Below are positions 5,133 through 14,020 of a stretch of DNA of 34,764 bases, piece after piece. Origin of the DNA: Neomoorella stamsii (GTDB lineage Bacteria; Bacillota; DSM-521; Neomoorellales; Neomoorellaceae). The translations under genes were made by a program, and so were the position numbers. The stretch's first letter is position 1; the number at the start of each line of letters is the position of its first letter. The stretch lies in contig NZ_PVXL01000052.1 in the NCBI RefSeq assembly GCF_002995805.1, positions 1-34,764 of the forward strand, written 5' to 3'. A model generated the notes under the pieces. The model was given only the letters and a program-made list of their open reading frames with translations. It searched no databases and was not told the DNA's origin.

Positions 5133-7718
5133 ATGGTAAAGGTGGAACTCATGGCCCCGGCCGGTAGCCCGGAGGCCTTAAAGGCAGCAGTAGGTAATGG
5201 CGCTGACGCTGTTTACCTGGGCGGGAAGCAATTCAATGCCCGGGAGGGAGCGGAAAATTTTTCCCAGGAAGAAATCCTGGCGGCCATTGACTACGCCCAT
5301 GAGCGCGGCACCCGCGTTTACGTGACCGTCAATATTCTCCTGGCTGACAGGGAGCTGGCGGAAACCCTGGATTACCTCTATTTCCTGGGTAAAGCTAGGG
5401 TGGACGGCATCATTGTCCAGGACCTGGGACTGGCGGCCCTCGCCAGGAGACTCCTCCCTGAACTGCCCCTCATCGGCAGCACCCAGATGACGGTAACCAG
5501 CGCCGCCGGGGCTAAGTTTTTGCAGGAGCAGGGTTTCCGGCGCGTCGTCCTGGGCCGGGAGTTATCCCTGGCCGACATCAGGGCCATCAGCCGCCAGGTG
5601 GATATAGAACTGGAAGCCTTTGTCCACGGCGCCCTCTGCTTTTCTTATTCCGGCCAGTGTTTGCTTAGCAGCATGGTAGGAGGCCGCAGCGGCAACCGCG
5701 GCCGTTGCGCCCAGCCCTGCCGCCTGGCCTATACCCTGGTCGATGAGAGGGGAAGGCCGCTGGAGTTGAAACCGGAACACCTGTTAAGCACCCGTGACCT
5801 CTATACCCTGGATCGGGTACCGCAGTTAATAGCTGCGGGTGTTAAAGCTTTTAAGATTGAAGGGCGGATGCGGCGTCCCGAGTATGTGGCCGTAGTTACC
5901 AGGGCTTACCGCAAGATTATTGACCGTTACCTGGCTGACCCGGAAGGTTTCCAGGTATTGCCGGAAGAGGAGCGGGCGGTAGCCCAGATCTTCAACCGCG
6001 ACTTTACCCCGGGCTACCTGGAAGGGGATCCGGGGGCTGAGCTGATGAGCTATGGCCGGCCCAGCAATCGCGGCCTTTACCTGGGCCGGGCCGGCCGGCG
6101 CCAGGGGGAGCGCTTTCTGGTCCACCTGGAAGCCCCCCTCCGCCAGGGGGACGGTCTGGAAGTCTGGGTCAGCCGGGGCGGCCATCAAGGACTGGTGGTG
6201 CACCATATCTGGCAGGGAGGCAGGGAGGTAACCTTCGCCCCGGCAGGGACTACGGTGGCCCTGGAACTGCCCCCGTCAACCAGGCCCGGGGACCGCATTT
6301 TTAAGACCAGCGATGTGGAACTCCTGGAGGAAGTCCGGCGCACCTATACCTCACCCCGGGAAGAGAGACGCCTGCCCCTGGCCATGAAGGTTGAGGCCCG
6401 GCCGGGAGAACCTTTAAAGCTGGAGGTTATTGATCCCCAGGGGCACCGGGTCCAGGCCCGGACTTCTGTAGCCGCCGTGGTGGCGGAACGGCACCCCCTG
6501 GATGAAGCTGTGCTGGCAGAGCAGCTAGGCCGCCTGGGCAATACCCCCTACCGGCTGGCAGAACTCATTATCAGCCTGGCAGGGCCGGTGATGGTGCCCT
6601 TAAGCGAGTTAAACCGCGCCCGCCGGGAAGCTATAGAAAAGTTACGTCAAGTACGCCTGGCAATCTTTCCGCAGCGGGTGCCGCCGGCAGCAGAATTTGA
6701 GGAAGGCCTGGAACAGCTCCTACCCCGGCAGGGGCGGGGGAGGCCAGGGGCCGGGTTAGAGACAGGCAAGGGGCGCGGCCCCTGGAACGAAGGTACAGCC
6801 GGTCCCGGCAGGCAGGACTTACGAGGGGTGCCGCGCCTGGCGGTGGCCGTGGGCGACCTGGAAGGAGCCCGGGCCGCCCTGGCGGCCGGGGCCGGGCGGG
6901 TTTATCTCGCCGGTGAAACCTGGCAGGACCGGGAACCCCCGGACCCTGCTGCCCTGCAGGAGCTAATGGCCGCAGCGGGAGAAAAGGAGGCGGCAGTCAT
7001 CCCGGCCCTGCCGCGGATCTGGCATGAGACCGAAGCTGCAGCCGTGGCCCGGCAACTTGAGAGGCTGGCGGCTGCCGGAGCAAGCCTTTTCCTCATTGCC
7101 GGCCTTGGCGGCCTGCAAATTTTAAAGGAGTACGGCCTGGCCGGGTGGGGCGACTATCCCCTCAATGCCTTCAATACCTGGTCTCTCAAAGCCCTAGCCG
7201 GAGCAGGGCTTACGGGGGTAACCCTTTCCCCGGAAATGAACCTGGAACAACTGCGGGAACTGGACCCTCCTTTGCCGGTAGAAGCCATTGTCCACGGGGC
7301 TTTACCCCTTATGGTTTCGGCCCACTGCGTCCTGGGGGCGCGCCTGGGGGGCAAAAGGCCGGGCCGGGCCTGCACTGCTCCCTGCCGGCGGGGACGTTAC
7401 GGTTTAAAAGACCGCCTGGGCCTGGTATTCCCTGTCACTACCGACCGGCAGTGCCGTTTTTATTTATATAATGCCAGGGAAATGAGCCTCATCGACCACC
7501 TGGAGGAAATTGCCGCCCTGGGCCTTGACTGGATACGGATTGAAGCCCGGGAAAAGCCTCCCAGCTATATCCGGCGGGTGACGGGCCTGTATCGCGAGGC
7601 CCTGGCCGCCCTGGAGAACGGGGACGCAGGGGAGATCCTGGCGGCACTGGCCGGAGAAGCGGAAGCCCTGGCTCCTGCCGGCATTACCCGCGGTCATTAT
7701 TTCCGGGGAGTGGTTTAG
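5133..7718 (+). CDS. U32 peptidase-family protein, double-module (RlhA/YdcP-like)
   Basis: An 861-residue protein. The N-terminal module opens with ELMAPAGSPEALKAAVGNGA and carries the U32 signature around FVHGALCFSYSGQC. Its four cysteines (169, 176, 192, 196) match the cluster that binds iron-sulfur in UbiU/UbiV-type U32 proteins. Residues about 340-520 are the DUF3656-like middle region. The C-terminal third repeats the U32 fold in weaker form (RLAVAVGDLEGARAALAAGA, IVHGALPLMVSAHC, CTAPCRRGRYGLKDR, DRQCRFYLYNA). Known relatives act in prephenate-dependent rRNA or tRNA hydroxylation, so an RNA-modification role is more likely than proteolysis, but the substrate is unproven. The start has GAGGTGG just upstream. 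It is a single-gene unit. Confidence 0.8.
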   Translation: MVKVELMAPAGSPEALKAAVGNGADAVYLGGKQFNAREGAENFSQEEILAAIDYAHERGTRVYVTVNILLADRELAETLDYLYFLGKARVDGIIVQDLGLAALARRLLPELPLIGSTQMTVTSAAGAKFLQEQGFRRVVLGRELSLADIRAISRQVDIELEAFVHGALCFSYSGQCLLSSMVGGRSGNRGRCAQPCRLAYTLVDERGRPLELKPEHLLSTRDLYTLDRVPQLIAAGVKAFKIEGRMRRPEYVAVVTRAYRKIIDRYLADPEGFQVLPEEERAVAQIFNRDFTPGYLEGDPGAELMSYGRPSNRGLYLGRAGRRQGERFLVHLEAPLRQGDGLEVWVSRGGHQGLVVHHIWQGGREVTFAPAGTTVALELPPSTRPGDRIFKTSDVELLEEVRRTYTSPREERRLPLAMKVEARPGEPLKLEVIDPQGHRVQARTSVAAVVAERHPLDEAVLAEQLGRLGNTPYRLAELIISLAGPVMVPLSELNRARREAIEKLRQVRLAIFPQRVPPAAEFEEGLEQLLPRQGRGRPGAGLETGKGRGPWNEGTAGPGRQDLRGVPRLAVAVGDLEGARAALAAGAGRVYLAGETWQDREPPDPAALQELMAAAGEKEAAVIPALPRIWHETEAAAVARQLERLAAAGASLFLIAGLGGLQILKEYGLAGWGDYPLNAFNTWSLKALAGAGLTGVTLSPEMNLEQLRELDPPLPVEAIVHGALPLMVSAHCVLGARLGGKRPGRACTAPCRRGRYGLKDRLGLVFPVTTDRQCRFYLYNAREMSLIDHLEEIAALGLDWIRIEAREKPPSYIRRVTGLYREALAALENGDAGEILAALAGEAEALAPAGITRGHYFRGVV

Positions 7719-7730
7719 ATCTGGTATTAC

Positions 7731-7759
7731 TTGCAAGTATGATTATTATGTAGTATTAT
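7731..7759 (+). promoter_or_regulatory. Promoter of the toxin-antitoxin pair
   Basis: TTGCAA (7731-7736), a 17-base spacer and TATTAT (7754-7759), ending 20 bases before the antitoxin start. Type II antitoxins usually repress their own promoter, but no clear palindrome is visible. Confidence 0.65.
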
Positions 7760-7779
7760 AGGATGGGGAGGTGGGGGGC

Positions 7780-8028
7780 ATGAAAACCGTTAAAATATCC
7801 ATTACCATGCCGGAGGATCTAGTAAAAGAATTGAAACATTTGACTTCAAACCTCAGTGCTTATATTACTGCCGGGATGCAAGAGTATGTAGCGCGGGATC
7901 GCGCCCGTAGGGGCTTTAAGAAAAGTGTCGGGTCCTGGCGGCAAGAAGACCACCCGGAACTACAAACTATCACCGACATTACGAAATATGTGGAAGAGAC
8001 CAGGGGTGGGTGGAAGAATATTGATTGA
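7780..8028 (+). CDS. VapB-type antitoxin (ribbon-helix-helix-like)
   Basis: An 82-residue protein beginning MKTVKISITMPEDLVKELK, the pattern of a ribbon-helix-helix DNA-binding strand and first helix, followed by an SAYITAGMQEYVARD helix. The C-terminal third (SWRQEDHPELQTITDITKYV) is charged and fits a toxin-binding tail. I choose the ATG at 7780 because GGAGGT is seven bases upstream; the GTG at 7771 lies inside that site. It overlaps the PIN toxin by 8 bases. Expected role: neutralise the toxin and repress the operon. Confidence 0.75.
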   Translation: MKTVKISITMPEDLVKELKHLTSNLSAYITAGMQEYVARDRARRGFKKSVGSWRQEDHPELQTITDITKYVEETRGGWKNID

Positions 8029-8491
8029 AGATCTATCCAAGGGCAAATTCGTCTGCTTGCTGGATACAGGGCCAATCATTGCCCATCTTCGTAATATAAC
8101 AGGCATGATGGAACTTTTTAATTCTTTAGTTGATGAAGGCCAGATGGCTGTTGCGGCGGTGAGTGTTACCGAGATCTGGCAGGGAGCGAAGGAACGGGAA
8201 ATAGAGCCAACACGCCAGTTTTTTACAGGCGTCAAGGTAATTCCTCTTGACGAGCAACTGGCCACCAGGGCCGGATTGCTGGCGCGGGGACTGCGGGCTC
8301 AGGGATTTACTGCCAGCCTGGCTGATGCGGTAATTGCCGTCACGGCCTTGCAACTCCAGGTACCGCTTTTAACAACCAACCCCAAACATTTTACAATTAT
8401 CACCGGCCTGGAAGTTTGGGACCTGCAAGATAAACTAGCAGAGTTAGAAAGGGGCATTGGCGATAAAACAAGTTCCCGGTCTGGCAGTTAA
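8021..8491 (+). CDS. vapC: VapC-type PIN-domain ribonuclease toxin
   Basis: A 156-residue PIN-domain protein starting at TTG 8021, eight bases inside the antitoxin gene. The frame stays open upstream, but GGTGGAAG precedes this TTG and PIN toxins begin just before the first acidic residue. Active-site residues are in order: Asp in CLLDTGPIIAH, Glu in VSVTEIWQGA, Asp in SLADAVIAVTA; the last position is Asn in TTNPKHF, common in VapC. These enzymes cleave tRNA or rRNA with Mg. The pair sits between core genes with its own promoter and terminator, as a transferred module would. Confidence 0.8.
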   Translation: MIEDLSKGKFVCLLDTGPIIAHLRNITGMMELFNSLVDEGQMAVAAVSVTEIWQGAKEREIEPTRQFFTGVKVIPLDEQLATRAGLLARGLRAQGFTASLADAVIAVTALQLQVPLLTTNPKHFTIITGLEVWDLQDKLAELERGIGDKTSSRSGS

Positions 8492-8513
8492 CCAGATCAG
8501 GGACTTTGTTTTT
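8470..8513 (+). terminator. Terminator overlapping the end of vapC
   Basis: The arms at 8470-8484 and 8492-8506 pair over 15 positions with one mismatch and two G-U pairs. The loop contains the vapC stop codon and TGTTTTT follows. Confidence 0.65.
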
Positions 8514-8549
8514 CCAGGGGATGGGCCGGAGTAAAATGGAGGCAATACA

Positions 8550-10937
8550 TTGAACAAGATATATAGCAAATTAGAACTGGATATAATCCTGCAGCGGCTG
8601 GAGGAGAAATGCCTCTCACCCCTGGGAGCGGAGCTGGCCCGTTCCCTGCAGCCGGCCCGGGACCTGGAGGTGGCCCGCCGGCGCCTCCAGGCTACCAGCG
8701 AGGCGGAGCAGGTGCTGCGGCGTTACCCCGATATCCCTTTGAGCAATATCCATGATATCCGGGTGGAGGTAGCCCGGGCGGCCGTGGGCGGGCTCCTGGA
8801 GGGGCAGGAGTTACTGCGGGTGGCTGCCACCCTGGCCGGGGGTAGGAGATTGCGGCAGTTCCTGCTGGGCCTGGAAGGCAACTGGCCGGTGTTGCGGGAG
8901 ATGGCCACCAGGATCGGCGATTTCCGCCACCTGGAAAAGGCCATCGGCCAGGCCATTGGTGCCGACGGTGAGGTTGTAGACCAGGCGACGCCGCGGCTTT
9001 TAGCTTTACGGCAGCAGGTACGCAAGACCCAGGAGAGGATAAAAGAACGCCTGGATGGCTACCTCCGTTCAGCGGAAATGCAGAAATACCTCCAGGATAA
9101 CCTGTATACCATCCGCAATGATCGTTATGTCCTCCCGATCAAGCAGGAGTACCGCCACCAGGTACCGGGGTTGATTCACGACCAGTCGGCCAGCGGGGCG
9201 ACGCTATTTATCGAGCCCATGGCCCTGGTAGAGCTAAATAATGAACTTCGCCGCCTTCAAGCTGCTGAAGCCAGGGAAATAGAGGCCATCCTGCGACATT
9301 TAAGCAATCTCATCGGCCGGGAGCAGGAGACGCTGGAAATTACCCTGGCTGCCCTGGGCGAACTGGATTTTACCCTGGCCAAGGGACGCTTGAGCCAGGA
9401 GATGGCGGCCGTGGAGCCGCGGTTGAATAATGAGGGACGCTGGCACATCTACCGTGGCCGGCATCCTTTGCTTAAAGGAAGGGTGGTGCCCGTCAGCCTC
9501 ACCCTGGGAGAAGATTTTGATACCCTGGTCATTACCGGTCCCAATACCGGTGGCAAGACGGTAACGTTAAAGACCGTGGGCTTATTTACCCTCATGGCCC
9601 AGTGTGGCCTGCACCTGCCGGCAGCCGCAGGCACGGAGGTTGACCCTACGGCCGCCGTCTATGCCGATATCGGCGACGAGCAGAGCATTGAGCAATCATT
9701 AAGTACTTTTTCGGCCCACATGGCTCAGATTGTCGCTATTTTAAAAGAGGTAACACCGGGCAGCCTGGTCCTCCTGGATGAACTGGGGGCCGGTACTGAC
9801 CCTACGGAAGGGGCGGCCCTGGCCATGGCCATCCTGGATTACCTCACCGGCGCTGGGGCCAGGACGGTGGCCACCACCCACTACAGTGAACTGAAGGCCT
9901 ATGCCTATGCTACCCCGCGGGTGGAAAACGCAGCTGTGGAATTTGACAGCCGCACCCTCCAGCCCACCTACAATCTCATCATCGGTACCCCGGGTGAGAG
10001 CAATGCCTTTGTCATTGCCTCCCGTTTAGGGCTTTCACCCACCATTATTGACCGGGCCCGGAGCCTCCTCGGGGAAGAAAACCAGCGGGTCAGCCGCCTG
10101 ATAGCCGGCCTGGCTGAAGACAAGCGGGTGAGTGCCCGGGAACGGGAGGAAGCCGAGATTTTGCGCCGGGAGGCGGAGGCGGCCAGGGCCGAGCTGGTGA
10201 GGGCTAAAGAGGCATGGCAGCAGCAGGCCGCCAGGGAAATGGAGAAGGTACGCGAGGAAGCCCGGGGGCTCTTACGCCGGGCCCGGGCCGAGATCAGGGA
10301 AATCATGGCCCGCCTGGAAAAGGCCATGGCTGAAGAAAGTTTACGCGGCCAGCAGCAGGCAGTAACCCGGGCGCGCCGGCAATTAAAGGAACTGGAAGAT
10401 GCCGTGGATGCAGGGCTTGCTCAATACCGGCCGGCAGCCCCAAACCGGCCGCCGGAAAATCTCCAGGCCGGGGACAGGGTTTACCTTCTAGCCTGGGGAC
10501 AGGCAGGGGAAGTCTTAAGCCCCCCCAATGACCAGGGGGAAGTCCTGGTCCAGGTCGGCGCCTTGAAGGTTACCGTTCCTTTAAAGGAACTGCGGCTGTT
10601 AGAAGACGTAGCCCGGGCCGGGTCTAAAAATGGTCCTAAAAAAGAAGACACTAAACCTGGCTGGCTGGTAAAAGCGGCTGGTAATGACGATATCAGGCCG
10701 GAGATCGACCTGCGGGGGCTGACGGTAGAAGAAGCCTGCCACCGGGTTGATGCCTACCTGGATGATGCCGTCCTGGCGGGATTAAACCAGGTGAGCTTAA
10801 TCCACGGTAAGGGCACCGGTGCCTTAAGGGCAGCCTTGCAGGATTACCTGCGGCAGCACCCCCTGGTCAAGGGCTTTCGCCTGGGTGGGGCCGGCGAAGG
10901 CGGTAGCGGCGTTACAGTAGTGGATATTGGAAGATGA
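8550..10937 (+). CDS. mutS2: Endonuclease MutS2 (MutS-like ATPase with Smr domain)
   Basis: A 795-residue protein of usual MutS2 length. Residues about 1-300 are the core/clamp region without the mismatch-recognition domain of MutS. The ATPase has Walker A GPNTGGKT at 330-337, Walker B LVLLDELGAGTDPTEG and the ATTHYSELK switch. A long coiled coil (about 510-630) is followed by a KOW/SH3-like stretch and a C-terminal Smr nuclease domain with IDLRGLTVEEA and HGKGTGAL. MutS2 is linked to suppression of homologous recombination and, in Bacillus, to rescue of collided ribosomes. The start is TTG with TGGAGG seven bases upstream. It is convergent with the PBP gene. Confidence 0.95.
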   Translation: MNKIYSKLELDIILQRLEEKCLSPLGAELARSLQPARDLEVARRRLQATSEAEQVLRRYPDIPLSNIHDIRVEVARAAVGGLLEGQELLRVAATLAGGRRLRQFLLGLEGNWPVLREMATRIGDFRHLEKAIGQAIGADGEVVDQATPRLLALRQQVRKTQERIKERLDGYLRSAEMQKYLQDNLYTIRNDRYVLPIKQEYRHQVPGLIHDQSASGATLFIEPMALVELNNELRRLQAAEAREIEAILRHLSNLIGREQETLEITLAALGELDFTLAKGRLSQEMAAVEPRLNNEGRWHIYRGRHPLLKGRVVPVSLTLGEDFDTLVITGPNTGGKTVTLKTVGLFTLMAQCGLHLPAAAGTEVDPTAAVYADIGDEQSIEQSLSTFSAHMAQIVAILKEVTPGSLVLLDELGAGTDPTEGAALAMAILDYLTGAGARTVATTHYSELKAYAYATPRVENAAVEFDSRTLQPTYNLIIGTPGESNAFVIASRLGLSPTIIDRARSLLGEENQRVSRLIAGLAEDKRVSAREREEAEILRREAEAARAELVRAKEAWQQQAAREMEKVREEARGLLRRARAEIREIMARLEKAMAEESLRGQQQAVTRARRQLKELEDAVDAGLAQYRPAAPNRPPENLQAGDRVYLLAWGQAGEVLSPPNDQGEVLVQVGALKVTVPLKELRLLEDVARAGSKNGPKKEDTKPGWLVKAAGNDDIRPEIDLRGLTVEEACHRVDAYLDDAVLAGLNQVSLIHGKGTGALRAALQDYLRQHPLVKGFRLGGAGEGGSGVTVVDIGR

Positions 10938-10954
10938 GGCATGAGGCAGGAAGC

Positions 10955-10990
10955 CAATAAAAAGCCCCGGGCTAAAAATTTCCCGGGGTT
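10955..10990 (-). terminator. Terminator of the PBP gene
   Basis: On the minus strand CCCCGGG pairs with CCCGGGG around a 10-base loop (plus 10965-10988), followed by CTTTTTATT. It probably also stops mutS2 transcripts from the other side. Confidence 0.85.
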
Positions 10991-10994
10991 GCAC

Positions 10995-13721
10995 TTATTT
11001 TTTAGGCACGGCAATGGTGACCTCGTTGGACGGCGTGCTCGCTTTATTTTTCTCATCCAGGGCGATGACCCGGTAGTAGTAGGTAACGCCGGGCTTCACG
11101 CTGGCATCAGTATACGCCGTTTCCTGCACTATGGCCAGGCTCCTGCTGCTCGAGCCGGGTCCGACACGTTCAATGGAAAAGAGGAACTCGCCCTCGCCGG
11201 GAACGTTCCATTCCAGGATCACCCGGGGCTGGCTGACATTGGGGCCGACTTCCAGCCGCCCTTTAAGGTTGGGTGCCGGCGGTCCTGCCCCCTGGTTACC
11301 AGGTCCCGAGGTATCTTTGGTGAGCTGGTGGTCGGGCAGGTCACAGTACCGGGTGGGCACTTTTTCCGGGGGTAACTGGACCTTCTTAACGTACTGGGGC
11401 GGGCAGCCACCACCCTGCCCGGGTCTCGGGATATTGGCCAGGAATAGTTCGGCACCGTGGCGGGGGTCGGTACAGATGCTTACCAGCCCTGGCCTGTCAC
11501 CGCTTCCGCCGCCGTGGAGGGTACAGACTTCCGTGGGCGCCTCCAGGTAGGCGTCCTCCGGTTTCACCGGGCCGTTATAGCCGTCAGGCCGCTTTAAAAA
11601 GACCCCCGTCGTTACATCCGGGCAATTGGGCGAAGCCAGCTGGCCGGTGGTGGTGCAGACCTGGACCTGGACCCAGACATCAGACACTTTCTTGGGCAAC
11701 ATGCTTTGGGTAAAGATTTCCTTGACGATAAACTCCTTGGGCGTCAGGTCGCTGGGCAAGAGGCCCGACTTGGCATCAACATCGGCATAAATTATGCCGG
11801 CGGGGCGGGGGAAATCTTGGACGGGTTGATCCTTTAAAGCGGCGCCGATTACTTTTTTCCAGATTAAAGCCGGGTAGCCGCCACCGGCAACACTCTTCAA
11901 GTAGTGTTTGGCGTCGGTCTGGTCATAGCCCATCCAGACGGCTCCTACCAGCTCGGGCGTATAACCGACAAACCAGGCGTCCTTTTCCCCTTTAAGGCCC
12001 CTGTATTCCGGGGTATCAGGCAGGGAGGTGGTACCCGTTTTACCTGCTGCCGGCCGGCCTATCTGGGCATTTTTACCGGTACCGGCAGTAACGACTGTTT
12101 CCAGCATATCAGTCATGAGGTAGGCAACCTGCTCGCTCATGACATCCCGGCGCTGGGGCCTGTTGACAATTAAGTCCCGGCCATTACGATCGGTAATCTT
12201 GGTCACGAGGTGGGGGGTAATGTATACCCCCTGGTTGGCAAAGGCGCCGTAGGCGGCAGCCATTTGCAGGGGGGAGACGCCGGTAGTCAGGCCTCCCAGG
12301 GCCAGGGCCAGGTTGCGGTCCTCGGGCTTTAAGGGCAGGCCCAGCCGGCGACCGAATTCATAGCCCGTATCGATGCCGATAGTATTGAGCATTTTAACGG
12401 CGGGAATATTAACAGACCAGCGCACGGCCTCCCGCATGCTAATGAGCCCCCGGTAGCGGCCGTCGTAATTGCCCGGGGTAAAGGGCTTGGGCGTGCCGGG
12501 GAAGGTAACCGGTACATCATCGATGATAAAAGCAGGAGGGTAACCCTTCTCCAGGGCCGGGGCATAGACAACCAGGGGCTTGATGGTAGAACCGGGCTGG
12601 CGTTCGGCCTGGATGGCCCGGTTGAAGCCCCGCCTGGTGGTATAATCCCGGCCGCCTACCAGGCCCCGTACTTCACCGGTGCGGGGGTCCAGGACCACCA
12701 TGGCGCTTTCAATCAGGCGGTCGGGACTGCTGGGAGGAAAATTAGACTTATCCTGGTAAACCTTTTCCATTTCGGTCTGGATTTTGGGGTCGAGGGTAGT
12801 ATAAATTTTCAGGCCACCCCGGTAAAGCTCGGCGGATTCAATACCCTGGCTTTCCAGCAGGCGCCCGGCTTCATCAACAACGGCGTCGATAAAGTAAGGA
12901 AATTTTTCGGCCTTTGTTTTGGGGGCTTCACGGTATTCCAGTTTTTCCGCTTTGGCCTTTTCCGCCTGTTCAGGGGTAATATAGCCGTATTTGACCATGT
13001 TGTTCAGTACTTGCGCCTGGCGGTTTTTAGCAGCTTCCTCATTACTTTTAGAACGGGGGTCATAGTTGGCCGGGCTCTGAATCAAGCCGGCCAGCATGGC
13101 ACACTCGGCAAGATCCAGGTCAGAGACAGATTTACCGAAGTATAACCGCGCCGCCGCTTCTACCCCGTAGGTACCGGGTCCAAGGTAAACAATGTTGAGG
13201 TAATTTTCCAGGATTTCTTCTTTGGTGTAGGTGCGTTCCAGTTCAATGGCCATTAAGGCTTCCTGAATTTTACGTTTCAAGGTACGTTCAGGATTCTCAA
13301 TGAAGGCATTTCTAGCCAGCTGCTGGGTCAGGGTGCTGCCGCCCTCGCGGATGCCGCCGCTCCGCAAATTGATCCAGAAGGCCCGCAGGATGGCTTTTAG
13401 ATCAACACCATGGTGTTGATAAAAACGGGCGTCCTCGGTAGCGATGACGGCATTCTGCAGGTCTTTAGGTATCTTTTCCAGGGGTACAACAATGCGGTTT
13501 TGTTCGCCATGCAGTTCTTCCACTAGCTGGCCGTCTTTATCATATATAAATGTAGTCATGGCCAGCTGGAGCTTGTCGGGCTGCCAGTCAGGCATAGTAC
13601 GGATGACGCCAATAGCAAAACCGGCGCCGGCGCCCACCAGCACCACGGCCACGACCAGCAGGGCCAGTAACAGGGCACGGAAAACATTTAATCTGCGTTT
13701 ACGTTTTTTAGGGGGTGCCAT
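10995..13721 (-). CDS. Class A penicillin-binding protein (PBP1A family) with C-terminal FN3 domain
   Basis: A 908-residue bifunctional murein synthase. It has a basic cytoplasmic tail (PPKKRKRRL), one membrane helix (about 16-40), a GT51 glycosyltransferase domain (ATEDARFYQHHGVD, GGSTLTQQLARN), then a transpeptidase with SxxK in GSTIKPLV (nucleophile Ser), SVN in RWSVNIPAVK and KTG in AGKTGTTS. After the transpeptidase come a Cys- and Pro-rich linker and, at about 820-908, a fibronectin type III-like domain (VILEWNVPGEGEFLFSIERV ... YYYRVIALDEKNKAS). FN3 on class A PBPs occurs in some Clostridia and may bind wall polymers. ATG preceded by AGGAGG. Single gene with its own promoter and terminator. 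Confidence 0.93.
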   Translation of the reverse strand: MAPPKKRKRRLNVFRALLLALLVVAVVLVGAGAGFAIGVIRTMPDWQPDKLQLAMTTFIYDKDGQLVEELHGEQNRIVVPLEKIPKDLQNAVIATEDARFYQHHGVDLKAILRAFWINLRSGGIREGGSTLTQQLARNAFIENPERTLKRKIQEALMAIELERTYTKEEILENYLNIVYLGPGTYGVEAAARLYFGKSVSDLDLAECAMLAGLIQSPANYDPRSKSNEEAAKNRQAQVLNNMVKYGYITPEQAEKAKAEKLEYREAPKTKAEKFPYFIDAVVDEAGRLLESQGIESAELYRGGLKIYTTLDPKIQTEMEKVYQDKSNFPPSSPDRLIESAMVVLDPRTGEVRGLVGGRDYTTRRGFNRAIQAERQPGSTIKPLVVYAPALEKGYPPAFIIDDVPVTFPGTPKPFTPGNYDGRYRGLISMREAVRWSVNIPAVKMLNTIGIDTGYEFGRRLGLPLKPEDRNLALALGGLTTGVSPLQMAAAYGAFANQGVYITPHLVTKITDRNGRDLIVNRPQRRDVMSEQVAYLMTDMLETVVTAGTGKNAQIGRPAAGKTGTTSLPDTPEYRGLKGEKDAWFVGYTPELVGAVWMGYDQTDAKHYLKSVAGGGYPALIWKKVIGAALKDQPVQDFPRPAGIIYADVDAKSGLLPSDLTPKEFIVKEIFTQSMLPKKVSDVWVQVQVCTTTGQLASPNCPDVTTGVFLKRPDGYNGPVKPEDAYLEAPTEVCTLHGGGSGDRPGLVSICTDPRHGAELFLANIPRPGQGGGCPPQYVKKVQLPPEKVPTRYCDLPDHQLTKDTSGPGNQGAGPPAPNLKGRLEVGPNVSQPRVILEWNVPGEGEFLFSIERVGPGSSSRSLAIVQETAYTDASVKPGVTYYYRVIALDEKNKASTPSNEVTIAVPKK

Positions 13722-13752
13722 TTTTCCGGATGACCTCCTTTACGGCTTTTTT

Positions 13753-13758
13753 ATTATA
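13753..13758 (-). promoter_or_regulatory. Probable -10 of the PBP gene
   Basis: On the minus strand a perfect TATAAT lies 31 bases upstream of the ATG. A weak TTCCCC sits at the -35 position. Confidence 0.5.
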
Positions 13759-13791
13759 ACATAGCTTTACCCCCAGGGGAATGATAAGAGC

Positions 13792-13821
13792 TTGAAGGTT
13801 AGTCACTGCTTATGCTAAACT
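13792..13821 (+). promoter_or_regulatory. Probable promoter of the structured RNA / tyrS
   Basis: TTGAAG (13792-13797), an 18-base spacer and TAAACT (13816-13821). Both hexamers are only four of six. It would start transcription just ahead of the folded region. Confidence 0.4.
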
Positions 13822-13839
13822 TAAACAGGTTCGCTAATG

Positions 13840-13993
13840 GTATGCATTTGTTAAGCGGGCGACTTGGTCTGAGCGGCAAAGCGTCCAGCACTTAACCCGG
13901 CAAGATCTTGTTCGTGAAGAGCCACCTGTTCTAACGAGTTGAGTGCTGGGCGCTCCGCGAGGACCAGGGAGCGAGTGAAAACAATGCTGGCCA
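13840..13993 (+). ncRNA. Rod-shaped structured RNA before tyrS (6S-RNA-like candidate)
   Basis: A near-continuous hairpin spans 13863-13968: CTTGGTC (13863-13869) with GACCAGG (13962-13968), GCGG (13873-13876) with CCGC (13955-13958), and the 15-base arms 13881-13895 and 13939-13953 pair fully counting G-U. A closing stem forms from GCATTTGTT (13845-13853) and AACAATGC (13980-13987). Between closing stem and rod lie opposed unpaired strands of about 9-11 bases. Closing stem, central bubble and long terminal rod is the architecture of 6S RNA, which mimics an open promoter and binds RNA polymerase. It lacks the T-box signature and any terminator, so a tyrS T-box leader is unlikely. Identity is inferred from shape only. 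Confidence 0.45.
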
Positions 13994-14020
13994 CGAAAGA
14001 GCAATTTACGGAGGATGATT

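Noticed and set aside
13824..14014. T-box leader for tyrS
   Set aside because: The conserved TGGNACCGCG box and a downstream terminator/antiterminator pair are absent.
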